Origin: Galerina marginata
Taxonomy: Eukaryota; Basidiomycota; Agaricomycetes; Agaricales; Galerinaceae
Reading direction: 5' to 3'
DNA: 64,000 nucleotides
NCBI GenBank assembly: GCA_023014335.1
Contig: JAECYW010000006.1
Location: forward strand, 124,001 to 188,000
Below the pieces are notes generated by a model. That model made no database searches. It was given only the letters and a program-made list of their open reading frames with translations, and had not been told where the DNA came from. This document shows, in pieces, positions 1-11,789 of the stretch (position 1 is the first letter of the stretch; each line of letters starts with the position of its first letter). A program made the translations under genes and the position numbers.

Positions 1-1235
1 AATGAATCAAAAGGGAAACCGAATGCTTTCGGCTGTCCGGCTGGGATGGAAGTCCGCTGGCTTGCATATGGGAGAAAGGAGAGCGAGGCAGTCCGAATCC
101 ACTGGGATGAAGCTTGAGGCGGAGAACGAAACGCCAGATGAAAAACGACAACGAAAAACTAACTGAAAAACAGAGGCTTTGCGAAAAACACCTATCGATG
201 CAGTTTTTCGCGATTTCTCATTTTTGGACTCGTTTTTGATGTCGTTTTTGAATGAAAAATGGATTGGAAAAACGAACCAAAAATGGAACCAAAAACGCTA
301 CCGTGAACCGCCCTATTATATTATTTGGCCTCAAAACGTCGCTTAAGGCGTTAATTGTCTAAGTAGGCTTCGACCTTGACCTTCACGGTTAATAAATGCG
401 TTCATCGACGTCACATAATGGCATTAGGCGGTAGAAACCTCTTTAAAACCTATTAGACAACTTACCCCCTCGTACATCTCCTTCAGACTACCCCTCATCG
501 CGGATATCGGGTAGGTATTGTCTCTCTTCCTTTAGCCTTTATGAGTGTGAACCCTACGAAAATCGTCTAAGTCGAGCTTCTCAGCATCGCGCGCCGTCCA
601 AACCCCTTTCAATCTTCACACATATCCATTTCGACCTCTCACAATCTATTGCCAATTCCGGGTTTCTGCGCCTCTCGTGTCAGCATCTCACGATCCACTA
701 TCACTCAATTCCTCAATCTGAACATGTAGCTGTGGTCCTCGTTTCACCTTCTCGGTACCTGTATTTTTTAAATTTTCACTCCTCAATCTCCTTTGTCAGC
801 CTCTGCCACTCTTTTAGATCATGCGACTGGTAAATTATTGAATTTCCTCGCTTCGAATTCTCTATTTCTTCGACTCTTATTTTCTCTCGTGGCTTCGAAA
901 GCAGAGCATGTCTGGTTTGGTAAGACTAAGTTTAACAATAATTGAGATATAAAACTTGGGACTGAAGTAGTCCATGTAAAGAGTAGGAAATATAAAGAGG
1001 AAAAACTTCCATTACAGAGTCGCCTACTAGATTTATCGAAGAGGTTTATTTTCTCGGAGGGTTGCTTGCCAATTCTAATTTCTTGGTGACCAGCACCCAG
1101 ATCATCGAACACTTAGAGCACTATTTACTCTTAGTTTAACGAATCTGAACCACACGACTCGGAGATGTAAACCAATAGCGACCGCTCAAAGCACAAATAC
1201 CTCAAAATTTAGCATAGCTGCGTGCATCGGACAGT
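1..1235. other. Non-coding stretch, no gene recognised
   Basis: No reading frame with codon structure, conserved motif or convincing splice sites was found. The first 300 bases are A-rich with many short runs of A, and 480-800 is pyrimidine-rich. A small minus-strand open frame at 819-1112 has no recognisable motif and looks like chance. Confidence 0.5.
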
Positions 1236-1243
1236 GATTTATT

Positions 1244-1860
1244 GAAGTATTATGCTTGCGTGCCTAGTAAGTTCACTTGCGTGCCAATGCGTGAGTCGTG
1301 CGTGCCACTTGCGTGTCGCTGCGTGCTGGTGCGTGCCGGTGCATGAGCACATGCACGCATCTGCGTGGTGATGCGTGTCAAAGTCCCGAGCACGCGTGAC
1401 TGCTGCGTGCATCACTGATTCAGTACAAAAAGTTGGAGTTATCTTTATACAACAGCTCTAAGGCATTTTAGAGCATAATAAAAGTGTACTCAAAGGCTTT
1501 ACCGCACTGGCTAGACTTCGAGGAGTTAGATCTTGAGATGGGTAATTTTGGTGATTCTGGACCAGGAACCTTGAAAAAATAATTTCTGAGGGCTCAAACA
1601 AACTTCTAAAGTCAATCTATTTTGTTTATGTGTCGTTTAATCCCTTCACGCAGTTTGTGCATTGACCTTTCAGGCGTCCCGTTCACCTTCAGCGGAGCTT
1701 TAATTCTCCTTAAGCGTCGTGGGAAACCAATGAATTCAGACTTCATGCACGCACGCACCGTTATCTGCGTGCAACTTGCGTGATATGCGTGCAACTTGGC
1801 ACGCAAGTAGCACGCACGCCACGCTAGTGCCACGCAGAGCCACGCAGATTTCTAGTTGCC
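1244..1860. repeat. Two GCGTG-rich arrays in partly inverted orientation
   Basis: Between about 1255 and 1420 the pentamer GCGTG recurs many times on the plus strand. Between about 1744 and 1855 the same motif recurs mainly as its complement CACGC. The roughly 320-base spacer between them lacks the motif. This arrangement is what the subterminal repeats of a non-autonomous DNA transposon would look like, but no clean terminal inverted repeat or target duplication could be placed. Similar GCGTG units occur in the dispersed segment at 9819-10398. Confidence 0.55.
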
Positions 1861-2503
1861 CTCGTGGAGTTCATTTGAGGGTTAGGGCTGTTGGCCACCG
1901 AGCACGGTATCATCGCGCGAAAGAGTTTATTCGATGGGCGGTCGGCTGGCCATCGGGCGCGCATAGCACGCACGCGAATAACCGATTATTCCTCACAAAG
2001 TTTCTTCACAAGGAATATCCCAAATGCTCTACTCCAGAGTCGGCACATCCCAGTCGGTGATGCTCGCCATGAGAGGGAAATCGTGCGTGTAGTCGCAGGA
2101 GAACTCGTAGGAGTGCAGAATAGGGTGTAGGCGGACTTGACAGTGGGGCTTGACACGGGCTGAATGTCGTCCTCTCTCGTTACCTGGTGGCGTTTGTGTA
2201 TTCAAAAGCCATTGGATTGCCTTTTTATTTCGTAGTTGGCCGTAATTACTTGTCACGAGTAAACATTTATCGGAACGACTGCGGAGACGGTGGGTGTTTT
2301 AGAATATCGAATTCCGAGGAAAGACTTGACGTTTCTCGCCTGCAGGGATATGTATTATTCACGCCAGTTCTTTTGATACAAGTTCGCTGTCTTTCTCTCC
2401 TCCTCCTTCATTCCCAGTTCCTCGCAATTTCTAGACCCGATTCGCCTCGTTTCTATTCTTCCACCCCCCTTGCTTTCTTGTATATCGTTCTCCCAAATCC
2501 CTT

Positions 2504-2900
2504 GACCATTTATTAGCCGTTAAAGGTGCACCTGGACGAACCAGCAACGACGTCCAATCTCCCATGGGGTACTGTTAGGTCTTGGGACACGTTCACCCCC
2601 ATGTCATTCGGAACTGTCAGTGCGTTCGTCCATCAACCACTCGGCATTCTATACTTGATGCAACAATTTCATTGCGCATTCCTTATTCCGTGCAATCCCT
2701 CGACCATTTATTAGCCTTCCAAGGTGCGCCTGGACGAACCAGCAACGAAGTCCAATCCCATGGGATACTGTTCGTTCTTGGGACACGTTCACCTCCATGG
2801 TAGTCAACTTCAGCCGAAGGTTCGTCCATCGACCACCCGGCATTCTACTTGAAGTAATAATTTCATCGTGCATTCCTCACTCTTTTTATTCACGTTGGGA
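2504..2900. repeat. Tandem duplication, about 198-bp unit, two copies
   Basis: The segment beginning GACCATTTATTAGCC at 2504 recurs at 2702. It is followed in both copies by matching blocks (CCTGGACGAACCAGCAACGA, TTGGGACACGTTCACC, a CGACCA-type block and GCATTCTA). The copies differ by scattered substitutions and small indels, so the duplication is not recent. No coding function is evident. The rest of 1861-3780 holds nothing else I can support. Confidence 0.7.
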
Positions 2901-3783
2901 TAGTCCAATCCGGCCTATGGCGGAGGCACGCAATGAATGCCAGGCAAGAGTCGTGTTGGTTCTGTCTACTCGAACGCGTCGCGTCCTGCTTCTACTGCAC
3001 AGCCACTGGGCCCAGCCCATGGTCTGGCTCTAGCCTATCCGAATCATCTGACTACCCCGAGCCGATCTACCTATCTAATCCGAGTGCATCTAATCTAGCC
3101 GATGGCCTGCCCGAGGTCACTACCACAACGTATATCTCTGTTCCGTGATACGATTTAGTGCTTCCAGGCCGTCCTTTTTTCCCCTGTTGTACCGCTGGTT
3201 TACAGTGAAAAGCCACAGAATTATAAAACTTACGGGGAGCAGAGTAATCGTGCGTCCAAGAATTTCTTATCGATGCACCATGTTACTCACTTGAATATTC
3301 TTGGGCGGATAAAGGTGGAAACGACGACCATCAAACGCACGAAGCTCTTCAAAGTCTGCATCCTCTTCTTATTTGATCTGACACAAACTGAACGTTTCTC
3401 TCCAGTCGACCGCGTTCGCCGCCGTGCTTTTGTGCAACACGTAGGGAATAGGAGAGCTAGTCATCGGAGGAAATCCCATAGTCCGAGTCAGTACAACAGT
3501 GGCTGGGGACTTCTAAATTCTCAAACGATGTATCTAATTGGGAACGCAAAGGGAAGCAGTGCTGCTTCCGTGGAGAAAACAGGGAAAGACGCTCTCAGCC
3601 CAATCGCCGAGAGTTCGTAGTTCATTCCCCTGTAACTCGAATCAAGAATCGTATAACACAGATCAGTCAACTTGATTATTCGTCTGTACAAGAAGTTTAC
3701 CGAATAAGATGAGGCGAGAAGTACAAGTCCACAATAAGCCCGCAGAAGTAAATTCGCCTCCCCCACTCCTACCCAGACCCTCA

Positions 3784-5051
3784 ATGGCGCTCTCCGTTCC
3801 GTGGGACATCATATGTTGCATTCCAAATTACATCGACAACCCCCTCGATCTCTCTGCGTTTTGTCTGTTATCCAAAGGGTTCAATGAAGAGTTCCGCCAC
3901 CGCTTTTTTCTACCCGAATGATATTAAACGATAACCCGATCTTTAAACATCCAGGGACCATGACGTTTGAATCATTCTACGGCCTAATGTCCAGTATCCC
4001 AGGTTTATCGTCGTTTCCCCGCGCGATATCTCTCCATTTGTCCGACGAGGAAGAAACAGCCGAAATCGTGTCCAGGGTTGTTGCTGCCCTCACTGGAAAG
4101 AACGTGGCGGCGATCCACCTCGTATCCCCCGACATGCACTTTCTCCCCACCAACTTGCAAGAGGCAGTATTTTCTCTGTTTCGGAACACGCGCGTTTCGA
4201 TTACAGCCTCATATCTAGGGATACGCGGATTTCCCAGCGACTGCCTCGCGCGAGTAGAACATTTTATATTTGACGCACAGTCGGAATTGATCCCAGGGCA
4301 GACCCTTCCTCCGCTCGCCCTAAAAACGCTCAACATTGCGACCCCGTATAGCGTATTATATCGCGAGATCTCCTCTCATCAGCTAGGACGCCTTACCCAC
4401 CTAGTTATCAAGTTTGAGCCTGGCGCTGCCGCTGTTAAACACCTCTCCAACCTGCTGCTCGCCGCAAATGCGTTGGAGCTATTGACCATAGAATATCAAG
4501 GTATGAATAATTTTTCATCGAATACTAGACACTGAACAGCCCTCTCAGTTGAAAACCATGCTTTTACCAGGTCGTCAACAGTACTGGAATCGTTCATGGA
4601 GGCTATCCAACAAGGCACGGAGCACAGCCGTCCGAAGATATCCTTGGAATGGCGGTTTTTAGGAGAGATCTGGAGCACAGGCGTTTTCAAGAAAGTCATC
4701 CTCAGCATGGCCAGCCTGTTTTCCTGGAGGATCATTGCCTTTCAGGTCGCATTTGGCAACGGCTTGGAGGTCATCCGATACGCGCACCAGAAACTAGTGA
4801 AGATCCCGTGCATCAGAGTGGACGAAATCCACAGCTGGTCCGACGATACCGTTCCTCGATTCGACCACCGATCTCTGTATGTTATACACGATACCAGCTT
4901 TAAATCAGGACCTCGAAGAACATACGAAGACGAATGTGCGTACATCAAGCCCAACTGGACTTTCTCCGCAGGCGAAAAAGAGCACGTATTTGGGGACAAA
5001 TGGGTGCGCGAAGAGGAATGGGCTCAAGTCTTGGTCAAAGTACATTCATAG
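3784..5051 (+). CDS. F-box-like protein, paralogue 1 (probable frameshift)
   Basis: The likely start is the ATG at 3784. It opens an F-box-like helix run (VPWDIICCIPNYIDNP then LSAFCLLSKGFNEEFRHRFF) that would bind Skp1 in an SCF ubiquitin ligase; that role is known for the family, not shown here. The frame stops at 3921, but a second frame starting around 3907 continues with FESFYGLMSSIPGL and a leucine-rich C-terminal part. One extra T in the six-T run near 3904-3909 would join them, so this is either a real frameshift or a homopolymer error. A GT-AG intron at 4501-4581 (81 nt) restores phase and leads into the last exon, which ends at 5051. The gene just downstream has the same layout: short F-box, LRR-like body, one late intron and a similar length. 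The ligand or substrate is unknown. Confidence 0.6.
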
Positions 5052-5631
5052 AATTAAATACGACGGTAGCAGTTCATCCCAGTTACAGTGCCAATACATC
5101 ATAGAATTAAACACGATGATCCCAATTGCCGTGCCAAATGATATGTTTTCGAATTCCGAAAACGGCAGTCGGACCAGTTTGACTCCCACCACCATTCGCT
5201 TGGCTACATTTGCCGCGAGTGCGGTGCGAGTTCACCACGAAGCTACGGTCAAGGGCGGACTCGATCAATCGCACAAAGCTCGGAGAACCAGACGGACGCG
5301 AGTATAGACAAGAAGGCGCAGACAGCAGAAGGTTCTTAATCGCCCTTCTTTCACGAAGATGCCTATCGCAGTGTTGGGGGATAAAATAGACAAACGAAAG
5401 GTGAAATAGCGACTCCGCCGTCCCGTGCACCACCCTCGAGAGATGCATTCGACGAGGATACGACTTCTCGCGATCATTACATCCCTTCGCTGCCAAATTA
5501 ACCAGTATTGGGAATCGGCTAATAGGGCAATCGACTTTCTTTCGCCAGATGCAATTAATTGGTGCAAAGACGTATCTCTGCCTTGACAGGAAGATCCAAT
5601 CGTTCAATTCACTCCTTTGACTCACTCCTCC

Positions 5632-6803
5632 ATGGCTGCCTTTCCATTGGAAATAGTAGTAGAAGTAGCGACATTGTCTCTCCCCAACCTAGGCGTCATC
5701 CGAGCGATTTGCCTGACCTCTCGCAATGCCAACGATCTCATCCGCCCTCTCATCTTCCGCAACGTCCACCTCCAATCGCAGGTTGACCCCTCCCGAAAGA
5801 ACCGCAACACCACGTCCTCCAGTGCTTTCAATTTAACAGTCGCGCAGGACCCTGTAGTAGCTACCTACGTCAGAACGCTGACAGTCCTCCTCGTTACACA
5901 TCCACCGAGAATAGTTCATCAGGCAGTCCGTGCTCTAGGAACGCTTACCAGAAAAAATGTGGGCAGGCTCTGGGTGACTGCCACTGCCATTTCCGCGCGA
6001 TCTCTGCTCGGCGTCGCCGTCAAATCATTTGTTCAGAATTCCAATATCCGCCTAGATTTCGGATGCTACGACTTCCCTGCATTCGATCCAGAGTACCTCG
6101 GCTGCCTGAAACGATTGAACCTCGTCTGTACTCCAATCCCCGAACCTCCGACTGGAACGCCGCCAAACACCACAATTACAACGCTCAAGGTCAATCCGTA
6201 CCCACAGCACTGGGAGGTCAATCTTCGGGTGCTATCCAGCTACAAATTTCATGATCTAAAAAAGCTCTGCCTCGCGTTCCAAGCCATCCAACTATCACCC
6301 CAGGTTACCCAAACCTTCATTGCTTCGTTTCCGAATCTCCGCGTCATAGAGGTTCACGATGAGTGTACGTTTAATTATCCATTCAAATCCTTGCGCTCAC
6401 TAATGCTCTACCAGGAATGAAAGCGAGTTAGTACGAAAAAGCAAGCCTGCCAGACTACATAGCAGCCCTTCAGATCGGCACCAGAGCGCTCACGGACTTT
6501 CCAGCGCTGAAATGGTGGTTTATGCGGATAGAGTCGATTCCGTATCTCGTCCAGAGAATGGAGGTTTTATCAGGATGGGAGAGCGTTACATTCCAGATAA
6601 AAACCATTCAGACAGTCTGTCCGCTCCTTTTACTCGAAACGGCGTATGTTTCTCTTGTCGTCAAAAAGAAAACCCGCAAGGTCAGCATCGAAGGACGTTT
6701 CAACAAATACTCGGAAACCAATCAAGCCATCAGATCGTATTATTGTTCATATAGCGCATCAGAAGGAGAAAAGGGGTGGGTCGTCGTACAGAATTCGCTG
6801 TAA
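5632..6803 (+). CDS. F-box-like protein, paralogue 2
   Basis: The start is placed at the ATG at 5632, by analogy with the upstream paralogue. An in-frame ATG at 5617 would add five residues. Residues 1-45 have an F-box-like pattern (FPLEIVVEVATLSLPNL, then AICLTSRNANDLIRPLIFRNVHL). The middle is a weak LRR-like region with SSYKFHDLKKLCLAF and FPNLRVIEVHDE. The first exon runs in one frame to 6364. A donor GTACGT at 6365 and an acceptor near 6453 put the last exon (from YIAALQIGTRAL, ending at 6803) in phase. The intron borders are provisional because several AGs are available. It lies 580 bp downstream of the other F-box-like gene on the same strand and is probably a tandem duplicate. Confidence 0.6.
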
Positions 6804-6949
6804 ACATTTCGTAGCTCTAGAAAACAAACGTGGACACCGCGGAACCGCAATGACCGCCGAGAGAAGCATTAGACGACTTCTTGTGCCTTTAAAGAAGATG
6901 CGGATCCCTGTCACTGCCAGAAGGTGAGCGGTTCTACGATGAGAAACAG

Positions 6950-9815
6950 CATCGACGATTTAGAGGCGGTAAATACCGGAGAAAACGAGTGATTTTTGAC
7001 GAAGATAGTACCAGCACATTGCATGGTCAAACTGGTACTTCCTAACTTCTTTAAAAATTGCTCATTTTCCCCGCTTGTATTTGGAGCATATAGGAGAGGT
7101 TAAGGATATTCCGGAACTTCAAAAATTTCTTTAAAGCGACAGCTTTTGAACAAACTATGCTAGCAATTCTTTTGAATGTCGAGATTTTTCTGTTTTAAAT
7201 AAAATTTCGAATTTTAGGGAAATTTTTACAGATTCTGGAAGCGTTGCTTCCTACGATTCAGAATCACTCAAGTTCGGGTTCGTAGCACGAAATCTCACTG
7301 AATTAGACGCCTCACGACTCAGTAACTGTAAGCGTAGAAAAAATAGAACAAAGTAGCTTACCATAAGTCGTAAAGAAAATGCTTTGATTCTATTGTCAAC
7401 GCTGACGCACGACGAGCGCCCGACATGGCGAGTTTTTAAACCGAAATCAACTCCATATGATACGAATATTAACTGATTGTCGGCTTAAAGCAATGTTAAA
7501 AAGTGGCTTACCACAAGTCGTAAAGAAAACGCCTGGCATGCAGGTAAAATACCTTGCAAAGACCTGACATACGTGGCACGAGGGTCCGGAATGGCGTTTA
7601 TTAAGTCTAGATTTACCACACGAAGAAAGTATTTGTAAAAATTCAAGGACTCGTAAGAACAAACTTACGAAATTAACAGTATTGACTGCACCGATCGCAG
7701 CACCGAATACAAGAATCGGACTATCGTGGAGCGTCAGAGGGGCGAGTCTCTATTTGGAGGAGGGTTACGAGACCCGTTAGGGGATCGTTCTTGTACCACA
7801 GTTCAGTTTTCGTTCTCACGGTTAAGTACCTTAGCCCCCGTTATGGTAATCCATTCGCACCATGTGTTTGGCATTCTCTCCAGCAATTCTCCGAGCTGTT
7901 GTCGACTTGTCGTCGCCCCGGCTGCCCCAACACATAATTCCAATACCTTCTATAGCCTATTAGTTTGATTAAAGTTTTTAGGGTAAGAGGAGGAATGATG
8001 CAATCGACTTGCAATCGACAAGATCTTGGAACGGAAGGGTGGGAAATGTTTACCATAACAATTTTCCAGAAAATCTCTTTGTAAGCCCGTACCCATATCA
8101 TATCTAATCTATAGCTTCAGAAAGGGTAGCTTTGAGCCCACCCGCTATGGCGGGCTATTTACAGGTACCTGAAGGTTTACCTACAAACCATTAACATCGA
8201 TAAATTTACAAGAAATTACGCAGAAAAAGCGCTAATCAATGATTATAACATTGGAATAACTGTTCTTACCTCGGTTATGGCCCCTAGTTCCACGCGCCTC
8301 TAGCGAATAATGATGAGGAAGAGGTAATGCGACGCATTATGTGAGTTGGAACCACTTCCGTTAGTTGTAGATTAGTTTGGAATCGCATTAGTGGAATGCT
8401 TAGCAAAAACAAACGAAAGATCATCAAATAATAAATTGAATTGAGGTAAATAACACTACTTACTTGAACTGGAAATTCGGAATCGCAGCGACACTAGGGG
8501 CGGCGATGCTGGTAGCAGCACCACATACTTGATGTGGAGGCAACATTCAAGGCGGGAGGTAACTACGAGCAAAGAGGCTCAGGCTCGGTGTAACGCCTAC
8601 CGTGGCTGCTGGCATCACCTCCTGCATGCATTAGTGCCATTGAGCCACAGAAGTACCAGCAGCATTAAACAGCGGCTGGTACTTGTAGTATCGAATGCGT
8701 TCGTTTAGGATCAACATGGATATGGTGGAAAAAGCGGCGTGTGGGTTGGAGAGTTTGTGTCGTTATCGGAAGCCGAAGTGATGCGCAGCGTGCCAGCGCC
8801 GGTCGTCGGTGGGTACTGTTCATTACAAGTTAGTGGCTAGTTGTGCGGCGACAAGGAGGGAAATGAAACGAGTCGCGTAGAATCGTTTCACAACGTACTC
8901 AGTGGGTCTCCGCTTGTTCTCCGTCTCCCTGCCTATCCATTCGCGAATCCAAACTTTGACCCAGCAATGTGGTGCCATTTGTTGGCCATTCGCGTTCACG
9001 ACGTCGTAGTGGGGTGTACCTGGCCTCGATAGGTGACTTACGGTTAGGTAACGAAAAAGAAGGAAATGAAACGAGTCCTTATGACTCGTTTCATGACGTA
9101 CCTTGTGGGTCTTTCACCACGAGTATATCCTCGTGTTTTGGCCGCCCCCAAAGCGTTCGGGATCGTAGATACAAAATGTCGGCCCACATCCTTCAAGTTG
9201 GAAGGGCGCAGGGCGCACAACATGTTATAGATTGCTATTGTTCGCGTTGTGAAGATCTGTAAAGTTATAAAAGATTAGTAGGAAGCAAAGGAGAAAAATA
9301 AAAATACTTACAGTACACTAGTTGAGGCGTGAAGGGGGTGGACCTGTGAAATAAGATGGTGGCTGCTGCTCATTATAAGTGAGTTATGGAACTGTTAGGA
9401 CTGGGTAAGTTGCGGGTTGGGCGACGAAAAGGAGGGAAGTGAAACCAGTCTATGCAACTCGCTCAGTCACGACGTACCTTGTGGATTTTCTACACCCTGT
9501 GTATCACTTCCTATACATTTCTTGAGGCGTCGAGGGAGCGGACATCCAAGGTCTTAAGATGGCGAAAGTTGAACGTTGAAAGTCGGAGGCAAAGCTCAAC
9601 AGAATTAATCAGTTGGTGGTTTGCCAAGAAACGTGATAGAGGAAACCCGGTCCGGAAACTTGGCTCTTGGTTAGTGCATGTTTGGTGAGTCGACTCGGGC
9701 TCAAAATAGGTCTCGTACATGCCGCGCACTGCGATGGCCCGCAAGGCAAGTTAGCTTCTCACAAGCTTCTCAGGTTTAGAGTATAAGAGAAGACTCACCA
9801 GGATGACAATCATCG
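6950..9815. other. Repeat-rich non-coding region
   Basis: No supportable gene. Two repeat sets were seen. A 33-base direct repeat containing CTTACCA and AAGTCGTAAAGAAAA occurs at 7351-7383 and 7501-7533. A block with the core GGAAATGAAACGAGTC and a downstream ACGTACC-type segment occurs three times in direct orientation (about 8846, 9047 and 9421), with increasing divergence. GTAAGT-like donors on the minus strand near 8274 and 8460 hint at a decayed spliced gene, but no reading frame supports one. Confidence 0.45.
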
Positions 9816-9818
9816 AGA

Positions 9819-10398
9819 CCCATAGATTTTATTAACAAGGTAGTTCCACCAATAGGATGACCTACGAGTTTGAAGAGTTGAAATTCACGGACAAATGGTG
9901 AAAGCTCAGCGCTCAGCGCTCACCATCGGGCCCGCGTGTTACCTGCGTGTTACTTGCGTGTTACCTGCGTGTTACTTGCGTGTTACCTGCGTGTTACTTA
10001 CGTGTCACTCGCGTGTTACCTGCTTGTCGCATGTCACAAATGGTCACGTTACACAAAACTTCAACCACGACTTCAACCAAAACGAAAAAAATGACCATGT
10101 GCCCACGTATGTTTTGTTTAAAACAAAATATCAAGTGTATAAAAACATATTTTGACACCCATTTAGTTTCCATTGCCGAACAGGGCCCTAAGCTGAATGG
10201 GAAACTAACAGGAAATTACACTGTTTTTTTCTCTCTTGAAGAGCCTCAGGACCGGAAATTCGATGCTGGAGACGTCTGGGTGAGAACCCCTACATTTTCT
10301 TCTGCTTTTTCCGCAAGGAAGATCATCAATAACAAACGGAAAATGGGTTCCCATTTGAAGCAAGCCGTGGTGTCATATTCCGATGGTCATTCGTGGAG
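9819..10398 (+). mobile_element. Dispersed segment E1, copy 1 (truncated)
   Basis: This segment is nearly identical to the reverse complement of 40699-41266. Both begin at the same point (CCCATAGATTTTATTAAC), share a VNTR of 11-base units (GCGTGTTACCT / GCGTGTTACTT) and then a common open frame containing LNGKLTGNYTVFFSLEE and AFSARK. Copy 1 has six VNTR units before the ACGTGTCAC variant and copy 2 has four. Homology ends abruptly near 10398 after the codons for GHSWR. A third, diverged copy of the outer about 75 bases lies at 46717-46792, so the outer sequence is probably a terminus of a mobile element. The superfamily is not recognised. Confidence 0.7.
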
Positions 10399-10399
10399 A

Positions 10400-11395
10400 G
10401 ACGCAAAGTCCACAGGTGCAAATGACCTCAAAACGCACAGTACTTTGCAAATGTTCACACACCGTACCTGTAAGCTATTTACGCACCGTATGTTGTCTTT
10501 ATGAAAATGTCGTACCCACCTCCCAGAACCGTGGTCCAGATATCCAAAATATCGTACAATCAGACTTTTCTCCAGACACTAGTAGCTCCTGGGGCCGCCT
10601 ATGGTAAATTCAGTTTGTTAGTATGATATTGCTCAGTGCAACTAGCAGCGTCCTGGTAAATGTAATTAGGTGGGAGCATATTATATTTCCTAGGCTGATG
10701 TATTATCATATGAGGGTAGTACTATACCTGGTTGAGAAATTATCGTACCCGGCTACTGTTTCCTAAACGAATGAAATCCGATATCCATACAACAACACGA
10801 TAGGTCGGGGAATTGAGGGACATCGATACTACTTTTAGGACGCGATGACTACATTTTATTGTCGGCAAGATTCAGTAGGGATATACCACATGTCTCAGCA
10901 TATTAAAAGTAGTTGCTGAGCACCACATTTCTTACGCCCGAAGGTAGGCTTGTTTTGGGAAAAGGATGAGGTGGATGGTTGGGACTTAACCCGCCCTGGA
11001 GCAGGGGAAGTTCCGGCATGGGTTAGCGCTGCAGATGACGTTTGATAGGCCATTCGATACTCGCCATGTAACAATATTATTTTTCTATCACTATGCGTTT
11101 CATTGGGAGATTGAGTCACGTTGACTGAAGTTACCTCGGGGAAACTGAGCAACGTTCCCGGACCTTCTTTGACATATGACTCCGAGATTTACCCAAAGGC
11201 GCTCTGACAAGTTTTTGATCTAAACGAAAAATCTCCACTGTTTTTCCGACGTTTTTGAGCGATAGACTGGGTATGGACTTGATGTCCAGATGAGCCTTTA
11301 TAAAGGCAAATGAAAATGAAACAAACAGCCGCCCTCATCCTTACCCCCTGGCTGAGCCCTCTATTCTGCAATCCTCGCTTTAATTCTGCTCTGAT
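10400..11395. other. Non-coding stretch, no gene recognised
   Basis: Nothing supportable is present. Short open frames on both strands (for example 10895-11152 minus and 11189-11431 minus) lack motifs, conserved splice sites or coding-like composition. Confidence 0.4.
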
Positions 11396-11400
11396 TCTCG

Positions 11401-11713
11401 CTTCTCTTGGATTGCTTCTCCCCCCTGTCACAGCTCATCTGATATACTCCATGCAAAATATCAGGAAAATGGGAATGGGATCAGTCAGGATCTATCTCGC
11501 CACAATGTCCAGAGGTTAATATTTCAGCCTGTGGCATTGTGACGTAACATTTTCCCAGAAACCACTTTTCTGATTTTTCTGCGTGGACCAAACGATGATG
11601 TGCAACGTACCTCTCACTTCGCTTGGATTGCTCTTCCCCCCGTCACAGCTCATCTCCATGAAAAATATCAGGAAAGCCGGATCAGTCAGGATCTATCTCG
11701 CCACAATGTCCAG
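11401..11713 (+). repeat. Direct repeat, about 100-bp unit, two copies
   Basis: Bases 11401-11513 and 11617-11713 are clear direct copies. Shared blocks are CTTGGATTGCT, GTCACAGCTCATCT, AATATCAGGAAA and GATCAGTCAGGATCTATCTC, ending with CACAATGTCCAG. They differ by indels, and about 100 unrelated bases separate them. They lie just outside the inverted LTR-like segment that starts near 11790. Confidence 0.75.
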
Positions 11714-11789
11714 TGATTCACCATTTTTCCGACATACATAAGTATCATTTAATTGACCTATAAGTCATCTATACTGAGTTTTATATAAT

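Noticed and set aside
1240..1860. CRISPR-like array suggested by dense short repeats
   Set aside because: Units are five-base motifs without fixed spacing or spacers, and the genome is eukaryotic.
9452..9744. Opposed open frames of about 78 codons
   Set aside because: No motif, no splice signals; the sequence is part of a degenerate direct repeat.
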